A stretch of 64,000 nt of DNA from Alkalihalobacillus sp. AL-G (GCF_030643805.1 NZ_CP094656.1:1674001-1738000), one strand, 5' to 3'. Positions 51,484 to 60,907 are shown, counted from the first letter of the stretch. Notes: a model not told the origin generated them from the letters alone. Numbers and translations: made by a program.

Positions 51484-53019
51484 ATGACGAAAGAGGAAAT
51501 CATTACAAGAATTAAGGAACGGGAGACGAATCGTCCTCTCGTTTTGGCAGCTGTCATTTTAGCAATGTTTATGGCTGCAATTGAGGGAACCATCGTATCC
51601 ACAGCTATGCCGAGTATTGTAGCAGATTTAGGCGGCTTTAAACTTTACAGCTGGGTGTTTTCAGCTTACTTACTTATGCAAGCCGTCACGATTTTAATTT
51701 ATGGAAAACTCTCGGATCTTTTCGGGCGTAAACCAGTGTTTACGTTTGGAATCAGCATGTTTATGATTGGTTCCTTCCTATGCGGTACCGCGGAATCTAT
51801 GCAGATGTTAATTGTATTCCGGTTGCTCCAAGGTCTCGGTGCTGGGGCTGTCATGCCGATAGCGACCACTATTGTTGGCGATATGTATACGATGGAGGAA
51901 CGTGCGAAAATCCAAGGATACTTGGCTAGTGTTTGGGGCATTTCTGCAGTTATTGGTCCGGCATTAGGTGGATTCATTGTTCTGTACTGGGATTGGTCTT
52001 GGGTATTTTGGTTGAACCTGCCGCTGGGCATCTTAGCAATCGCAGGTACTCATTTGTTTTTACATGAAGATATTGAAAAGAAAAAACATGAAATTGATTA
52101 CATAGGGGCACTTTTAATTTTTGTTGCAGTAAGTAGTTTAATGGTTGCGCTGATACAGGGTGGTGTCGCACTACAGTGGGATTCCTGGCAAATCATTTTC
52201 CTTCTTTCATTATGCGGGATAAGCTTCATTCTATTCATTTGGCAAGAACGGCGTGCGGCTGAGCCGACGATGCCCCTGCACATTTGGAAGGATAGATTGA
52301 TAACCCTTGCAAATTTAGCTTCCTTAACTACTGGTGCCATCCTTTTTGGAATTTCATCGTTTTTACCGGCGTATGTACAGGGAGTTATGGAAGAATCGCC
52401 GCTTGTGGCTGGTTTCACGTTAACGACGATGTCGATAGGATGGCCGATTGCATCAACCCTTGCTGGCAGGCTGATTATTAAGCTAGGATTTCGGACAGTA
52501 GCGTTAGGCGGTGGGGTAGCACTCATTCTTGGTTCTCTCTTTTTTGTAATGTTAGATCCATCTAAGGGACCAATTTGGGCGGCAGTCGGTTCATTCGTCA
52601 TCGGTGTAGGGATGGGACTTTCGACGACAACATTCATTGTATCCATTCAGTCCTCCGTTGATTGGAAAACTAGAGGGGTGGCGACCGCCTCGAACATGTT
52701 TATGCGGATATTAGGGAGTGCTATTGGAGCAACCTTGCTTGGCGGGATCTTGAACAACAAACTACATTCGTATTTGCAAAAGCATGGGCAAGGTGTCGAT
52801 GAATCGTTATCAATCGATGCAGCAAATATCTTGCTGGATGAAACTCAGAGAGAGCAATTAGATTCTGAGACCCTTTCTGTTTTACAGGATGGACTGACGT
52901 ATTCGCTCGAAAGTGTGTATTTTGGGGTTTGTATATTGGCAGTTGTAAGCTTTTTGTTGATCGCTTTTTTACCGAAAAAAGAGGAAAAGGGAGATCAAGA
53001 TTCAGAAAAGCAAATCTAG
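51484..53019 (+). CDS. MFS drug/proton antiporter, DHA2 (14-TM) family
   Basis: 511 residues with about fourteen membrane segments, of the EmrB/QacA type. Motif A reads GKLSDLFGRKPVF, and GLGAGAVMPIATTIVGDMY with ASVWGISAVIGPALGGF form the antiporter motif C region. It probably exports a toxic compound, but the substrate is not predictable. GGAAGTGAAAGAGG lies directly before the ATG. It stands alone, convergent with a glycosyltransferase gene. Confidence 0.9.
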   Translation: MTKEEIITRIKERETNRPLVLAAVILAMFMAAIEGTIVSTAMPSIVADLGGFKLYSWVFSAYLLMQAVTILIYGKLSDLFGRKPVFTFGISMFMIGSFLCGTAESMQMLIVFRLLQGLGAGAVMPIATTIVGDMYTMEERAKIQGYLASVWGISAVIGPALGGFIVLYWDWSWVFWLNLPLGILAIAGTHLFLHEDIEKKKHEIDYIGALLIFVAVSSLMVALIQGGVALQWDSWQIIFLLSLCGISFILFIWQERRAAEPTMPLHIWKDRLITLANLASLTTGAILFGISSFLPAYVQGVMEESPLVAGFTLTTMSIGWPIASTLAGRLIIKLGFRTVALGGGVALILGSLFFVMLDPSKGPIWAAVGSFVIGVGMGLSTTTFIVSIQSSVDWKTRGVATASNMFMRILGSAIGATLLGGILNNKLHSYLQKHGQGVDESLSIDAANILLDETQREQLDSETLSVLQDGLTYSLESVYFGVCILAVVSFLLIAFLPKKEEKGDQDSEKQI

Positions 53020-53082
53020 TGAGCTCTGATGGTCATTCCTGATCGTCCATACTAAAATTGTTACAGAACTATCATAATTGCT

Positions 53083-54081
53083 TTAATTCCAGTAACCAGC
53101 CCAAATTTTAAAGAGACTTTTATTTAATTCCATTCCTTTACTCTGTAATTCTTGTATCGTACTGTTATATTGAATACCTTCAAGTAATATGACTCCATCG
53201 ATCGTATTACTCATGAAGAGGCGATAAATTTCGTTCGCGGTGTCAGGTTCAATACAATGTATATATCGGTGTACTTTCATGTGGGTTATTAGACACACTT
53301 GTTTGAACTCGTTGCATGCTTCCTTATTTCCGAGTACGATATAAAGCGGTTCATGTTGGAATCCCCGAAATTCCTGTGACGTTTTTTTGATATATGTTGT
53401 AGCGACGACCCAATCTTCATTGTAGGATTGGGTTACACGGCTTAATGACTCTGAATGGATCCTGTATTGATACAACACTTTGCTGATTTTATGAATAGAC
53501 CCGACCTCAAACATTTTCATCCATAAATCGTAATCATGACAAATTTTATAATCAGGATCATAGCCTCCGACTTTGTCGTAAACATCCTTAGAATAAAGTA
53601 CAGAGCCGTGGCATAAAGGGTTGACGTAGAACCTGTACTTTTTTAAATGATCACTTGATACAAGGAAGTTACCGAGTTCTTCGGTTCTTAAACGTCGTTT
53701 CGATATTGGCGTTTTTCCGCCTATACATTGCTTCAAGGTCCCTACAGCTGCAATTTCAGGGTATTTCTGAACATAATATGCTTGTTCTTCTAATCTTGTT
53801 GGAAGACTGATGTCATCTGCATCTTGTGTGGTGATCCAGTGACCTTTCGTCGTTTCGATCGCGATATTCAATGCGGCTGCAGCACCTTGATTTTCGTTAA
53901 GATGAATCGTGCGGACTCTTGGATCTTGTATGGCTTCTAAAATTCGACTCGTTTTATCAGTAGATCCATCGTTTACAATGACGAATTCAAAGCTCCGGTA
54001 AGTTTGTTGTAATATGCTGTCAATCGCTTCCTGTAAATAAAGTTCTCCGTTATATACAGGCATGACGACGGATATGAGCAT
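53083..54081 (-). CDS. GT2 glycosyltransferase
   Basis: 332 residues. GT-A core: ISVVMPVYNGELYLQEAIDS, IVNDGSTDKTSRIL, NQGAAAALNIAIE and TQDADDISLPTRLEEQ, then DYDLWMKM. A C-terminal 90-residue domain of unknown role follows. It differs from the island GT2 genes and is separated from them by 10 kb. GGGGGAAACC precedes the ATG. The acceptor is unknown. Confidence 0.86.
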   Translation of the reverse strand: MLISVVMPVYNGELYLQEAIDSILQQTYRSFEFVIVNDGSTDKTSRILEAIQDPRVRTIHLNENQGAAAALNIAIETTKGHWITTQDADDISLPTRLEEQAYYVQKYPEIAAVGTLKQCIGGKTPISKRRLRTEELGNFLVSSDHLKKYRFYVNPLCHGSVLYSKDVYDKVGGYDPDYKICHDYDLWMKMFEVGSIHKISKVLYQYRIHSESLSRVTQSYNEDWVVATTYIKKTSQEFRGFQHEPLYIVLGNKEACNEFKQVCLITHMKVHRYIHCIEPDTANEIYRLFMSNTIDGVILLEGIQYNSTIQELQSKGMELNKSLFKIWAGYWN

Positions 54082-54169
54082 TCCGGTTTCCCCCGTTTCA
54101 TCCTTTGCATAGTTACACTATATGTTTTTCAACTGTTTATAAAAACCATAAAAGTATAATATGGAGGAT

Positions 54170-54538
54170 TTACCTATCCAGCTCCAAAAACTCAATCCGG
54201 TTAGTAAACGGATCAAAGAACGAGAACCGATTCATTCCAGGGATTTGAATCTCATTTTTTATTTTCACTGAATGCCTTTTCAAATACTTCTTGATCTGAT
54301 CGATGTTCTCCACTTCAAAAGCTGGATGCCTTTTACTGTGTTCGGTAAACGGCTCAGTACCAATATGGAGCTCGATATCCCCGACCCTATACCATAATCC
54401 CCCGTTCGCTTTAAGTGCCTCAGGTTTATCAATTTCCTTAAAACCGAGAATCCCCGTGTAGAACCGACGTGCTTCATCTTCCTTACCAGTCGGAATACAA
54501 ACTTGCACGTGATGCAGACGTGTAACGGTGATTTTCAT
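54170..54538 (-). CDS. VOC (glyoxalase-like) family protein
   Basis: 122 residues with one vicinal-oxygen-chelate unit: TRLHHVQVCIPTG with the first metal His, FYTGILGFKEIDKP, LHIGTEPF, and RFSFFDPFTNRIEFLEL with the Glu ligand. The substrate is unknown. The longer frame to 54706 overlaps the TauE gene and is not used. AAGGAAG lies 9 bases before the ATG at 54538, and the start meets the stop of the TauE/SafE gene, so the two are coupled. Confidence 0.83.
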   Translation of the reverse strand: MKITVTRLHHVQVCIPTGKEDEARRFYTGILGFKEIDKPEALKANGGLWYRVGDIELHIGTEPFTEHSKRHPAFEVENIDQIKKYLKRHSVKIKNEIQIPGMNRFSFFDPFTNRIEFLELDR

Positions 54539-54540
54539 AG

Positions 54541-55281
54541 TCATACACTTCCTTTCACAACTTGGTAAACTAATTGGATCAATAAAAGCACGGTGATAAT
54601 GCGAAGTAAAATTTTCACTGCTGTTTTTGAAAATTTCCCTGCGAGTCGGACAGCAATTTGTGAACCGAGTATTGAACCGATTGCGAGTGGTATCGCCACA
54701 TCCCACCGTATGAGGTCTGCGAAAAAATAAGTAATAAATGCACCGAGACAGCTTAGAAAGGTGTTGAATCTCGTATAAGCGATGGTGCGTAAGTAGCCGA
54801 TTCCTTGATAGAAAAAGAGGTACATTTGGAACGTAGCCTGCCCCGGACCGAACATACCGTCATAGGTTCCGATCCCAAACAAGGAAGGATATGTCCAATA
54901 GGAAACTTCAGAAGTCCTACTTGATTGTTCAACAGGCTTTCCGATAAATGAAACAAGAAAAGCGACAATCAATAAACTGATCCCAATGATCATCATGACA
55001 TTTTCGGAAAGGGAGGATGCAATCAATCCGCCAGCTATTCCACCGACAAAACTGAACGGTGCAATTTTTAGCGCAGACTTAAGATCGACTTCCTTTTTTC
55101 GCAAAAGCACAAAAAAGCTCGAAAACGAACTGAGTGTATTCGAAAATTTATTGGAAGCGATTGCTGAGTGAATGGGTACACCGATTAGAAGCATTGCTGG
55201 TAAATTTATTAGTCCACCACTTCCGGCAAGCGTCCCGATAAAGGTTGCAATGAATCCAATTATGAATAAGGATATTTCCAT
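54541..55281 (-). CDS. TauE/SafE family permease
   Basis: 246 residues with about eight membrane segments. The repeat signature FIGTLAGSGGLINLPAML is at the N terminus and GTYDGMFGPGQATF is its counterpart in the second half. Family members export sulfite, sulfoacetate or other organosulfur anions. This specific substrate is unknown. GAAGGTTAACGG precedes the ATG at 55281. It is divergent from ccpC. A link to the sulfate genes 18 kb away is not supported. Confidence 0.87.
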   Translation of the reverse strand: MEISLFIIGFIATFIGTLAGSGGLINLPAMLLIGVPIHSAIASNKFSNTLSSFSSFFVLLRKKEVDLKSALKIAPFSFVGGIAGGLIASSLSENVMMIIGISLLIVAFLVSFIGKPVEQSSRTSEVSYWTYPSLFGIGTYDGMFGPGQATFQMYLFFYQGIGYLRTIAYTRFNTFLSCLGAFITYFFADLIRWDVAIPLAIGSILGSQIAVRLAGKFSKTAVKILLRIITVLLLIQLVYQVVKGSV

Positions 55282-55412
55282 TCCGTTAACCTTCTTCCAT
55301 AGAACAGATGTTGAATCGATTCCATTTTTATCATACGTCAATAATTGCTATAATAAAATTAAATAAAATGAATGCGTTTTAATAAGAATTACTTATCATA
55401 GAGGTGTGTAGG

Positions 55413-56288
55413 GTGCAAATTACAGAGCTACAAGTATTAAACGTGCTAGCGGAAGAACTGAATATGCGAAAAGCGTCTGAAAGATTGTTCGTATCTCAGC
55501 CCGCTCTTAGTCAACGTCTCCAATCAATCGAACAGAGGTGGGGCGCAAAGCTGTTCATCCGTTCCCAAAAAGGACTAACCCTGACTCCAGCTGGTGAGAA
55601 AATCATTGATTTTGTAAAAAACACACTAGAAACAGAAGAATCAGTACGTGATGAGGTTCTTTCCCTAGGAGATGAAGTGCATGGGACACTAAAGCTTGCT
55701 GTTGCATCGATTATCGGGCAATACTGGATGCCGAAAGTGTTGAAAAAATACGTGGAACGTTTCCCAAATGTGAAAATTTCACTCGTTACAGGGTGGAGCA
55801 GCGAAGTTCAAAGGCAATTATACGATGAGAATTTTCACGTTGGTATTATCCGTGGTAACCCGGACTGGAAAGGACCGAAAGAACATTTGATTTCAGACAG
55901 CCTGTACCTGGTTGATACGACAATCAAATCACTCGATGATCTACAATATACATCTAGACCGTTTATCCAATTCAAAAGTCATTCTACTTATTATCAGGAG
56001 ATTCAAGATTGGTGGATTCAAAAATTCAAAGCACCACCGAAACGGACGATTGTCGTCGATCAAATTGAAACGTGCAAGCAGATGGCATTGAACGGAATTG
56101 GCTACGCAATATTACCTTCTATCAGCCTGACGAAAAAAGATAGGAGCTTATATACAATTCCGATTTTAAATGAAAAAGAAGTGCCTTTAAGCAGGGATAC
56201 ATGGATAATCAGCAGTGAAGCTTCACAACAGTTGAAGCAAGTCGATGCTTTTTTAAGTTTGATAAAGAGTATGAAGAAAGCAACTTAA
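55413..56288 (+). CDS. ccpC: LysR-family regulator, CcpC-like
   Basis: 291 residues. The N-terminal winged helix is AEELNMRKASERLFVSQPALS, and the effector domain includes GTLKLAVASIIGQ and PFIQFKSHSTYYQEIQDWW, then DQIETCKQMALNGIGYAILP. This fits CcpC, the citrate-responsive repressor of citB and citZ in Bacillus, which also lies near dapH in B. subtilis. The start is a GTG 8 bases after GAGG. The assignment rests on remembered similarity and synteny. Confidence 0.8.
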   Translation: MQITELQVLNVLAEELNMRKASERLFVSQPALSQRLQSIEQRWGAKLFIRSQKGLTLTPAGEKIIDFVKNTLETEESVRDEVLSLGDEVHGTLKLAVASIIGQYWMPKVLKKYVERFPNVKISLVTGWSSEVQRQLYDENFHVGIIRGNPDWKGPKEHLISDSLYLVDTTIKSLDDLQYTSRPFIQFKSHSTYYQEIQDWWIQKFKAPPKRTIVVDQIETCKQMALNGIGYAILPSISLTKKDRSLYTIPILNEKEVPLSRDTWIISSEASQQLKQVDAFLSLIKSMKKAT

Positions 56289-56322
56289 TCAGAAATGTGT
56301 GGTATTAACCAAGCACTAACAC

Positions 56323-56351
56323 TTAACAACAGACCTGAAATAGGATAAAAT
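56323..56351 (+). promoter_or_regulatory. SigA promoter of dapH
   Basis: TTAACA (56323-56328), 17 bases, TAAAAT (56346-56351). The leader to the ATG is about 35 bases, with no room for a lysine riboswitch. Confidence 0.6.
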
Positions 56352-56391
56352 TAACGGGATTGCATTGATTAATAAAGGAGGAGCTAGACAT

Positions 56392-57111
56392 ATGAAAATG
56401 ATGGATGCAAACGAGATCATCTCGTTTATTCAAAATAGCGAAAAATCAACACCAGTAAAAGTACATATTAAAGGTGAACTGGAAGGAATTGATTTCGGTG
56501 CAAACACTAAATCATTCATTACAGAGAATACAGGTGTATTGTTCGGTGAATGGAAAGATATAAAAGTAGCGATTCAAGCTAATGAAGCACAAATAGAGGA
56601 TTACGTAGTTGAAAATGATCGTCGTAATTCTGCTATACCACTTCTTGATTTAAAAGGTGTTCAAGCACGAATCGAACCCGGTGCCGTTATTCGTGATCAG
56701 GTTGAAATCGGTAATAACGCTATTATTATGATGGGGGCGATGATCAATATCGGATCTGTCGTCGGCGAAGGAACGATGATCGACATGAACGTTGTCTTAG
56801 GTGGCCGTGCAACAGTCGGTAAGAACTGTCATATCGGGGCAGGAGCGGTGCTCGCGGGTGTAATCGAGCCACCATCTGCAATGCCAGTCGTTGTAGAAGA
56901 TGATGTAGTTGTTGGAGCAAATGCTGTGATCCTTGAAGGTGTAAACGTTGGGAAAGGGTCTGTAGTTGCAGCAGGTGCTGTCGTTACTGAAGATGTACCT
57001 CCTCTCTCAGTAGTTGCGGGAACTCCTGCACGAGTGATCAAGCAGATTGATGAAAGAACGAAGGGGAAGACGGAGATTAAGCAAGAGCTTCGTCAGTTAA
57101 AAGAAGATTAA
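56392..57111 (+). CDS. dapH: Tetrahydrodipicolinate N-acetyltransferase
   Basis: Acetylates tetrahydrodipicolinate in the acetylase branch of lysine/diaminopimelate synthesis. 239 residues. The N-terminal alpha/beta domain is followed from about residue 90 by a left-handed beta-helix of hexapeptide repeats ([20 protein letters not shown], then [10 protein letters not shown]) ending [18 protein letters not shown] lies 10 bases before the ATG at 56392. The order dapH-dapL-ykuS equals B. subtilis ykuQ-ykuR-ykuS. Confidence 0.94.
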   Translation: MKMMDANEIISFIQNSEKSTPVKVHIKGELEGIDFGANTKSFITENTGVLFGEWKDIKVAIQANEAQIEDYVVENDRRNSAIPLLDLKGVQARIEPGAVIRDQVEIGNNAIIMMGAMINIGSVVGEGTMIDMNVVLGGRATVGKNCHIGAGAVLAGVIEPPSAMPVVVEDDVVVGANAVILEGVNVGKGSVVAAGAVVTEDVPPLSVVAGTPARVIKQIDERTKGKTEIKQELRQLKED

Positions 57112-57115
57112 GGCT

Positions 57116-57153
57116 AAAAAGAAGATTTGCTTAATGGCAAATCTTCTTTTTAA
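57116..57153 (+). terminator. Strong hairpin after dapH
   Basis: AAAAAGAAGATTTGC and GCAAATCTTCTTTTT form a 15-bp stem with a TTAATG loop and a T-rich end. It would reduce or end read-through into dapL. Confidence 0.88.
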
Positions 57154-57162
57154 AAATTGGAT

Positions 57163-57229
57163 GTGTGCACTTATTCGTGCCCTCAAGCTGCATTTTGTGC
57201 ACGAAAAGGGAACGAATGGCACACTTTTT
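57163..57229 (+). repeat. Compound inverted repeat between dapH and dapL
   Basis: Outer arms GTGTGC...TTCGT and ACGAATGGCACAC and an inner pair TTCGTGC (57174-57180) / GCACGAA (57199-57205) share sequence, so two different folds are possible. A T run follows the outer arm. Confidence 0.6.
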
Positions 57230-57255
57230 AAATCCATATAAGGGGGAGAGCTTTG

Positions 57256-58386
57256 ATGATGACTCTCGATGAGTTAGTACAAATCAGACGCAAATTACAT
57301 CAGATACCTGAGCCCGGTTTTCAAGAGGTGAGAACCCAGCAATTTTTAATCGACTATATCCATTCGTTGCCTCAAGACCATTTAGAAGTCACGAAATGGG
57401 AAACGGGCTTGATTGTGAAAGTGTCTGGAATGCAACCGGAAAAAACAATTGGTTACCGTGCAGATATGGATGGTTTGCCGATTAAAGAAGAAACAAGCTA
57501 TGACTTCAGATCGGAACACCAGGGTATGATGCACGCGTGCGGTCACGATATGCACATGACTATTGCACTCGGTGTGTTAACGAATTTTGCATCAAACCGT
57601 CCGAAAGAGAATTTGCTATTCGTTTTCCAGCCGGCAGAAGAAGGACCAGGGGGAGCATTCCCTTTGATGAATAGTAAGGAATTCAGACATCATAATCCTG
57701 ATATGATGATTGCATTGCATATTGCACCACAATATCCAGTAGGAACGATTGCAATGAAAGAGGGGCTTCTGTTTGCAAATACGTCGGAATTGTTCATCGA
57801 CTTGAAGGGAAAAGGTGGACATGCTGCGTTCCCACACGAGGCGAATGATATGGTCGTTGCTGCGAGTCACGTTGTCACTCAATTGCAATCTATTGTTTCC
57901 AGGAATGTTGACCCCCTTGATTCGGCGGTAGTCACAATCGGTAAAATCGAAGGCGGAACAAAGCAAAATATCATCGCGGAACGTTCGAGACTTGAGGGGA
58001 CAATTCGAACGTTGACACCTGAATCGATGGTACGCATCAAGGAACGAATCGAATCGCTCGTAAAAGGAATCGAGGCGGGATTTGAATGCAAAGCAACAAT
58101 TGATTACGGTGCAAACTACTTCCAAGTAAATAATGATCCGGAATTAGCGAGTGAATTTACCTCATTCGTTCAAAAGCATTTACCTGACTATTCGCTTGTG
58201 TCGTGTGACAAAGCAATGACTGGAGAAGATTTCGGATATTTTCTTATGGAGTATCCAGGATTTATGTTTTGGCTTGGAGTTGATACACCTTATGGATTGC
58301 ATCACTCAAAGCTTGAGCCGAATGAAGATGCCCTTCAGGTAGCCACTCACACATTAATTGAATATTTGAATTATAAAGCAAATTAA
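57256..58386 (+). CDS. dapL: N-acetyldiaminopimelate deacetylase
   Basis: Removes the acetyl group from N-acetyl-LL-diaminopimelate, the last branch-specific step started by DapH. An M20 metallopeptidase of 376 residues: [46 protein letters not shown] and a C-terminal [13 protein letters not shown]. The dimerisation lid lies at about 175-290. The ATG at 57256 sits 8 bases after GGGGGAG. B. subtilis calls it ykuR. Confidence 0.93.
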   Translation: MMTLDELVQIRRKLHQIPEPGFQEVRTQQFLIDYIHSLPQDHLEVTKWETGLIVKVSGMQPEKTIGYRADMDGLPIKEETSYDFRSEHQGMMHACGHDMHMTIALGVLTNFASNRPKENLLFVFQPAEEGPGGAFPLMNSKEFRHHNPDMMIALHIAPQYPVGTIAMKEGLLFANTSELFIDLKGKGGHAAFPHEANDMVVAASHVVTQLQSIVSRNVDPLDSAVVTIGKIEGGTKQNIIAERSRLEGTIRTLTPESMVRIKERIESLVKGIEAGFECKATIDYGANYFQVNNDPELASEFTSFVQKHLPDYSLVSCDKAMTGEDFGYFLMEYPGFMFWLGVDTPYGLHHSKLEPNEDALQVATHTLIEYLNYKAN

Positions 58387-58424
58387 GGGATGATCCATTA
58401 AGGTATACGGGTCGCCCCTTTTTT
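58383..58424 (+). terminator. Terminator after dapL
   Basis: AAGGGATGATCC and GGGTCGCCCCTT form an imperfect stem followed by TTTTTT. Confidence 0.7.
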
Positions 58425-58489
58425 CATGTTAAAGAATAACTCAATTCTGATGAGGTTAAATTAAAACTATCTCAAGGAGGTGGAAGAGC

Positions 58490-58735
58490 GTGCCAAGAAT
58501 CGGAATTGAACAATCGTTGACGGATGTACAGGAAGCTCTACAGAGCAAAGGGTATGATGTGAAACAATTACAGCAGGAACAGGATGCAAATGACTGTGAC
58601 TGTTGTGTGATTACTGGGCAAGACCAAAATGTGATGGGAGTTCAAAATGTCGCCACACAGGGATCGGTCATCAATGCCCATGGTTTATCTGCAGAGGAGA
58701 TATGTCAAAAGGTGGACGAACGATTTCAACATTAA
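58490..58735 (+). CDS. ykuS: UPF0180 family protein (YkuS-like)
   Basis: 81 residues of the uncharacterised UPF0180 family: [20 protein letters not shown], then [16 protein letters not shown] and [11 protein letters not shown]. No catalytic motif is known. AAGGAGGTGGAAGAGC precedes the ATG. Its position after dapL and before mscS and the peroxiredoxin gene is as in B. subtilis. Confidence 0.92.
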   Translation: MPRIGIEQSLTDVQEALQSKGYDVKQLQQEQDANDCDCCVITGQDQNVMGVQNVATQGSVINAHGLSAEEICQKVDERFQH

Positions 58736-58804
58736 AAGGTGCTTTTGTAATTAATTGATAGATAGTGGATAGGGGTAATAATAGGGACGACTGATGAGGT
58801 CGCC

Positions 58805-59002
58805 CTATTTTTCTACCCAATTTCCGTTTTGATTTTTTTCGTATTTTTCTTTAACAGCGTTCCAGGCAACCTTGTGTGCCGTTTTTTCCTGATCGTATTG
58901 TTTGCTGGCAGAATTATAAGCTTCCTTATAAATTTCCTGACCGTGTTTCGGTAGATTATCTTGTACTTGATCTGGCAGGTCGTTTAGTGAATGATATGGC
59001 AT
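58805..59002 (-). CDS. ChaB family protein
   Basis: 65 residues matching ChaB: MPYHSLNDLPDQVQDNLPKH, then IYKEAYNSASKQY and AHKVAWNAVKEKYEK. ChaB is named as a regulator of the ChaA cation antiporter in E. coli, but its role in Bacillus is unknown, and no chaA is nearby. The start at 59002 follows AAAGGAGGG. That ribosome site lies inside a stable hairpin (see 59008-59034). It is on the same strand as the mscS gene upstream. Confidence 0.88.
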   Translation of the reverse strand: MPYHSLNDLPDQVQDNLPKHGQEIYKEAYNSASKQYDQEKTAHKVAWNAVKEKYEKNQNGNWVEK

Positions 59003-59007
59003 AAAAA

Positions 59008-59034
59008 GTACCCTCCTTTTGCTAAGAAGGGTAC
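59008..59034 (-). promoter_or_regulatory. Hairpin that buries the chaB-like ribosome site
   Basis: On the minus strand GTACCCTTCTT and AAGGAGGGTAC are fully complementary (11 bp) around AGCAA and followed by TTTTT and the ATG. The right arm is the ribosome site. It is also a good terminator for the mscS gene upstream. It could limit translation unless opened. Confidence 0.7.
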
Positions 59035-59074
59035 CCGTTGTATTCAACCAATAAACTCATCAGGAACAACCATA

Positions 59075-59914
59075 TTATGCTTCTTTTTTCTCTACGTTTA
59101 CTTGATGAGGGTAAGGGATTTCGATTCCATTTTCATCAAATGCTTCTTTGATCCCTTTTCTTAGTTCCCGTTCAACTCCCCATTGCATATCGTTATTTGT
59201 TTTTGCAATGACACGGAGGACAACATCCGAAGCACCAAGAGCTTGTACACCTAAAACATTAGGTCCGTCCACGATATTTTCGTTCGTTTCAGCAATACGA
59301 TCACAAACATTTTGGATGACACCGATCGCGTTATCAATATTATCGTCATATGAAATTCCAATATCAACAAGTGCACGCATATTCCCACGAGTATGATTAC
59401 TGATTGCAGTGATTTCACGATTCGGAACATAATGAAGAGTTCCGTCAAACCCACGAATATGTGTCGTTCTAAGCCCAGTGTCCTCGACAATCCCATCAAA
59501 CCCGGCTGCTGATACATAATCACCTACATCAAGCTGTTTTTCAAGAAGAATGAAGAAACCTGTGACAACATCGCTTACGAGACCTTGTGCACCGAAACCG
59601 ATTGCTAGTCCAACGATACCTGCTCCGGCAAGGAGTCCAGCAACACTTAGGTTGAAAATACCCATAATAACCGCTACTAATACAAAAATTAATACATAGG
59701 AAAAAACGCTTTTGGTTAAACTTCTTAATGTTTGTGTTCTTCCCGGGGACATGTGATTGCGTTTTTGTTCTTTATCAAAGGCGGAATTTATAATTCGCCC
59801 GCCGACAGCTCGCACGATTACAAAGGCAATGAGAATTAAGATTAATTTGATTGAAATAATACCGATGTCCTTTAAAATCTCTGCCCAATCAATATGTTCG
59901 AGTAATTGTTCCAT
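59075..59914 (-). CDS. ykuT: Small-conductance mechanosensitive channel (MscS family, YkuT-like)
   Basis: 279 residues. Three membrane segments (about 15-35, 65-90, 92-120), with the pore-lining TM3 rich in Gly/Ala (LLAGAGIVGLAIGFGAQGLVSD), then the MscS beta domain and a C-terminal alpha/beta domain. It opens under membrane tension to release solutes. AAGGAGCTGG before the ATG at 59914 sets the start. The B. subtilis orthologue (YkuT) lies at the same place in the block. Confidence 0.92.
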   Translation of the reverse strand: MEQLLEHIDWAEILKDIGIISIKLILILIAFVIVRAVGGRIINSAFDKEQKRNHMSPGRTQTLRSLTKSVFSYVLIFVLVAVIMGIFNLSVAGLLAGAGIVGLAIGFGAQGLVSDVVTGFFILLEKQLDVGDYVSAAGFDGIVEDTGLRTTHIRGFDGTLHYVPNREITAISNHTRGNMRALVDIGISYDDNIDNAIGVIQNVCDRIAETNENIVDGPNVLGVQALGASDVVLRVIAKTNNDMQWGVERELRKGIKEAFDENGIEIPYPHQVNVEKKEA

Positions 59915-60091
59915 AAATCCAGCTCCTTGCACATTTGATTAGTTCCACTATACCTAATACAGATGAATAGGCGCAATCAATGTCTATCTTTTGAGAAAAA
60001 GAGTTGAGCCAGCTAAAATAGTAAAAGGGCAAATTAAAGCAGTGTAACTTCGCTTTGTTTGTCTGGATAAATCGTATCATTTTTCGCTACA

Positions 60092-60142
60092 TTAAATTAA
60101 TTATCATATAACTTTGACTCTTATTAAGAGATGTTTTATAAT
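60092..60142 (+). promoter_or_regulatory. ykuU promoter with a possible PerR-like box
   Basis: TTGACT (60114-60119), a 17-base spacer and a perfect TATAAT (60137-60142) form a strong SigA promoter. Upstream, TTAAATTAATTATCA (60092-60106) matches the Per box TTATAATNATTATAA at about 11 of 14 bases; the sequence is AT-rich, so this may be chance. Confidence 0.7.
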
Positions 60143-60188
60143 GTAGCATGTACTAAAAACACAGGAATTTTACTAGGAGGAATTACTG

Positions 60189-60737
60189 ATGGCAGAACGA
60201 ATGGTAGCAAAGCAAGCACCGCGATTTGAAATGGATGCGGTAATGTCCAACAAAGAATTTGGAAAAGTAAGCCTTGAGGAAAATATGAAAAATGAAAAAT
60301 GGACGGTCCTTTTCTTCTATCCAATGGACTTCACTTTTGTTTGTCCAACAGAAATTACAGCTATGAGCGACCGTTACGATGAATTCGAAGATCTTGATGC
60401 AGAAGTAATCGGTGTTTCTACTGACACTATCCATACACACCTAGCATGGATCAACACTTCTCGTGATACTAACGGATTAGGTGAACTGAAATACCCATTA
60501 GCAGCGGACACAAACCACAAGATTTCAGAAGAATATGGTGTGTTAATTGAAGAAGAAGGAGTTGCGCTTCGCGGATTATTCATCATCAGTCCAGAAGGTG
60601 AACTCATGTACTCTGTTGTGAATCATAACAATATCGGACGTGACGTAGATGAAACATTACGTGTCCTTCAAGCTCTACAAACCGGCGGACTTTGCCCAGC
60701 AAACTGGAAACCTGGCCAAGATACATTAAACGTTTAA
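60189..60737 (+). CDS. ykuU: 2-Cys peroxiredoxin (YkuU-like)
   Basis: A typical 2-Cys AhpC/Prx1 peroxidase of 182 residues that reduces hydrogen peroxide and organic peroxides. The peroxidatic Cys52 is in FTFVCPTE, the catalytic Arg lies in the later strand, and the resolving Cys169 is in GGLCPANW. ACTAGGAGGAATTACTG precedes the ATG. No ahpF lies next to it, so thioredoxin is the likely reductant. Confidence 0.93.
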   Translation: MAERMVAKQAPRFEMDAVMSNKEFGKVSLEENMKNEKWTVLFFYPMDFTFVCPTEITAMSDRYDEFEDLDAEVIGVSTDTIHTHLAWINTSRDTNGLGELKYPLAADTNHKISEEYGVLIEEEGVALRGLFIISPEGELMYSVVNHNNIGRDVDETLRVLQALQTGGLCPANWKPGQDTLNV

Positions 60738-60743
60738 TGATGG

Positions 60744-60907
60744 AAGCTTTGGGCTTACATCATATAAGTCAGTCCAAAGCTTTGATTAGAAAGTCTACTT
60801 TTCCAGGTAAGTGCATAACCTTATGGAATACGGTTTAAACATAATGATCTGAGCAGCAGTGGCTCAGCCAGCACCAAGTGTTGGCTGGGCCAAATTTTCT
60901 TTTTCTT
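60744..60907 (+). terminator. Two hairpins after ykuU
   Basis: The first is AAGCTTTGG (60744-60752) with CCAAAGCTT (60773-60781). The second is GGCTCAGCCA (60861-60870) with TGGCTGGGCC (60882-60891), followed by AAATTTTCTTTTT. The second resembles a typical terminator and recalls the tail of the dispersed repeats. The gap 60738-61044 has no gene. Confidence 0.7.

Noticed and set aside
54541-55281. TauE/SafE permease as part of the sulfation system
   Set aside because: It lies 18 kb from cysC beside a VOC gene and ccpC; the family exports sulfite or organosulfonates, and nothing in view links it to PAPS use.
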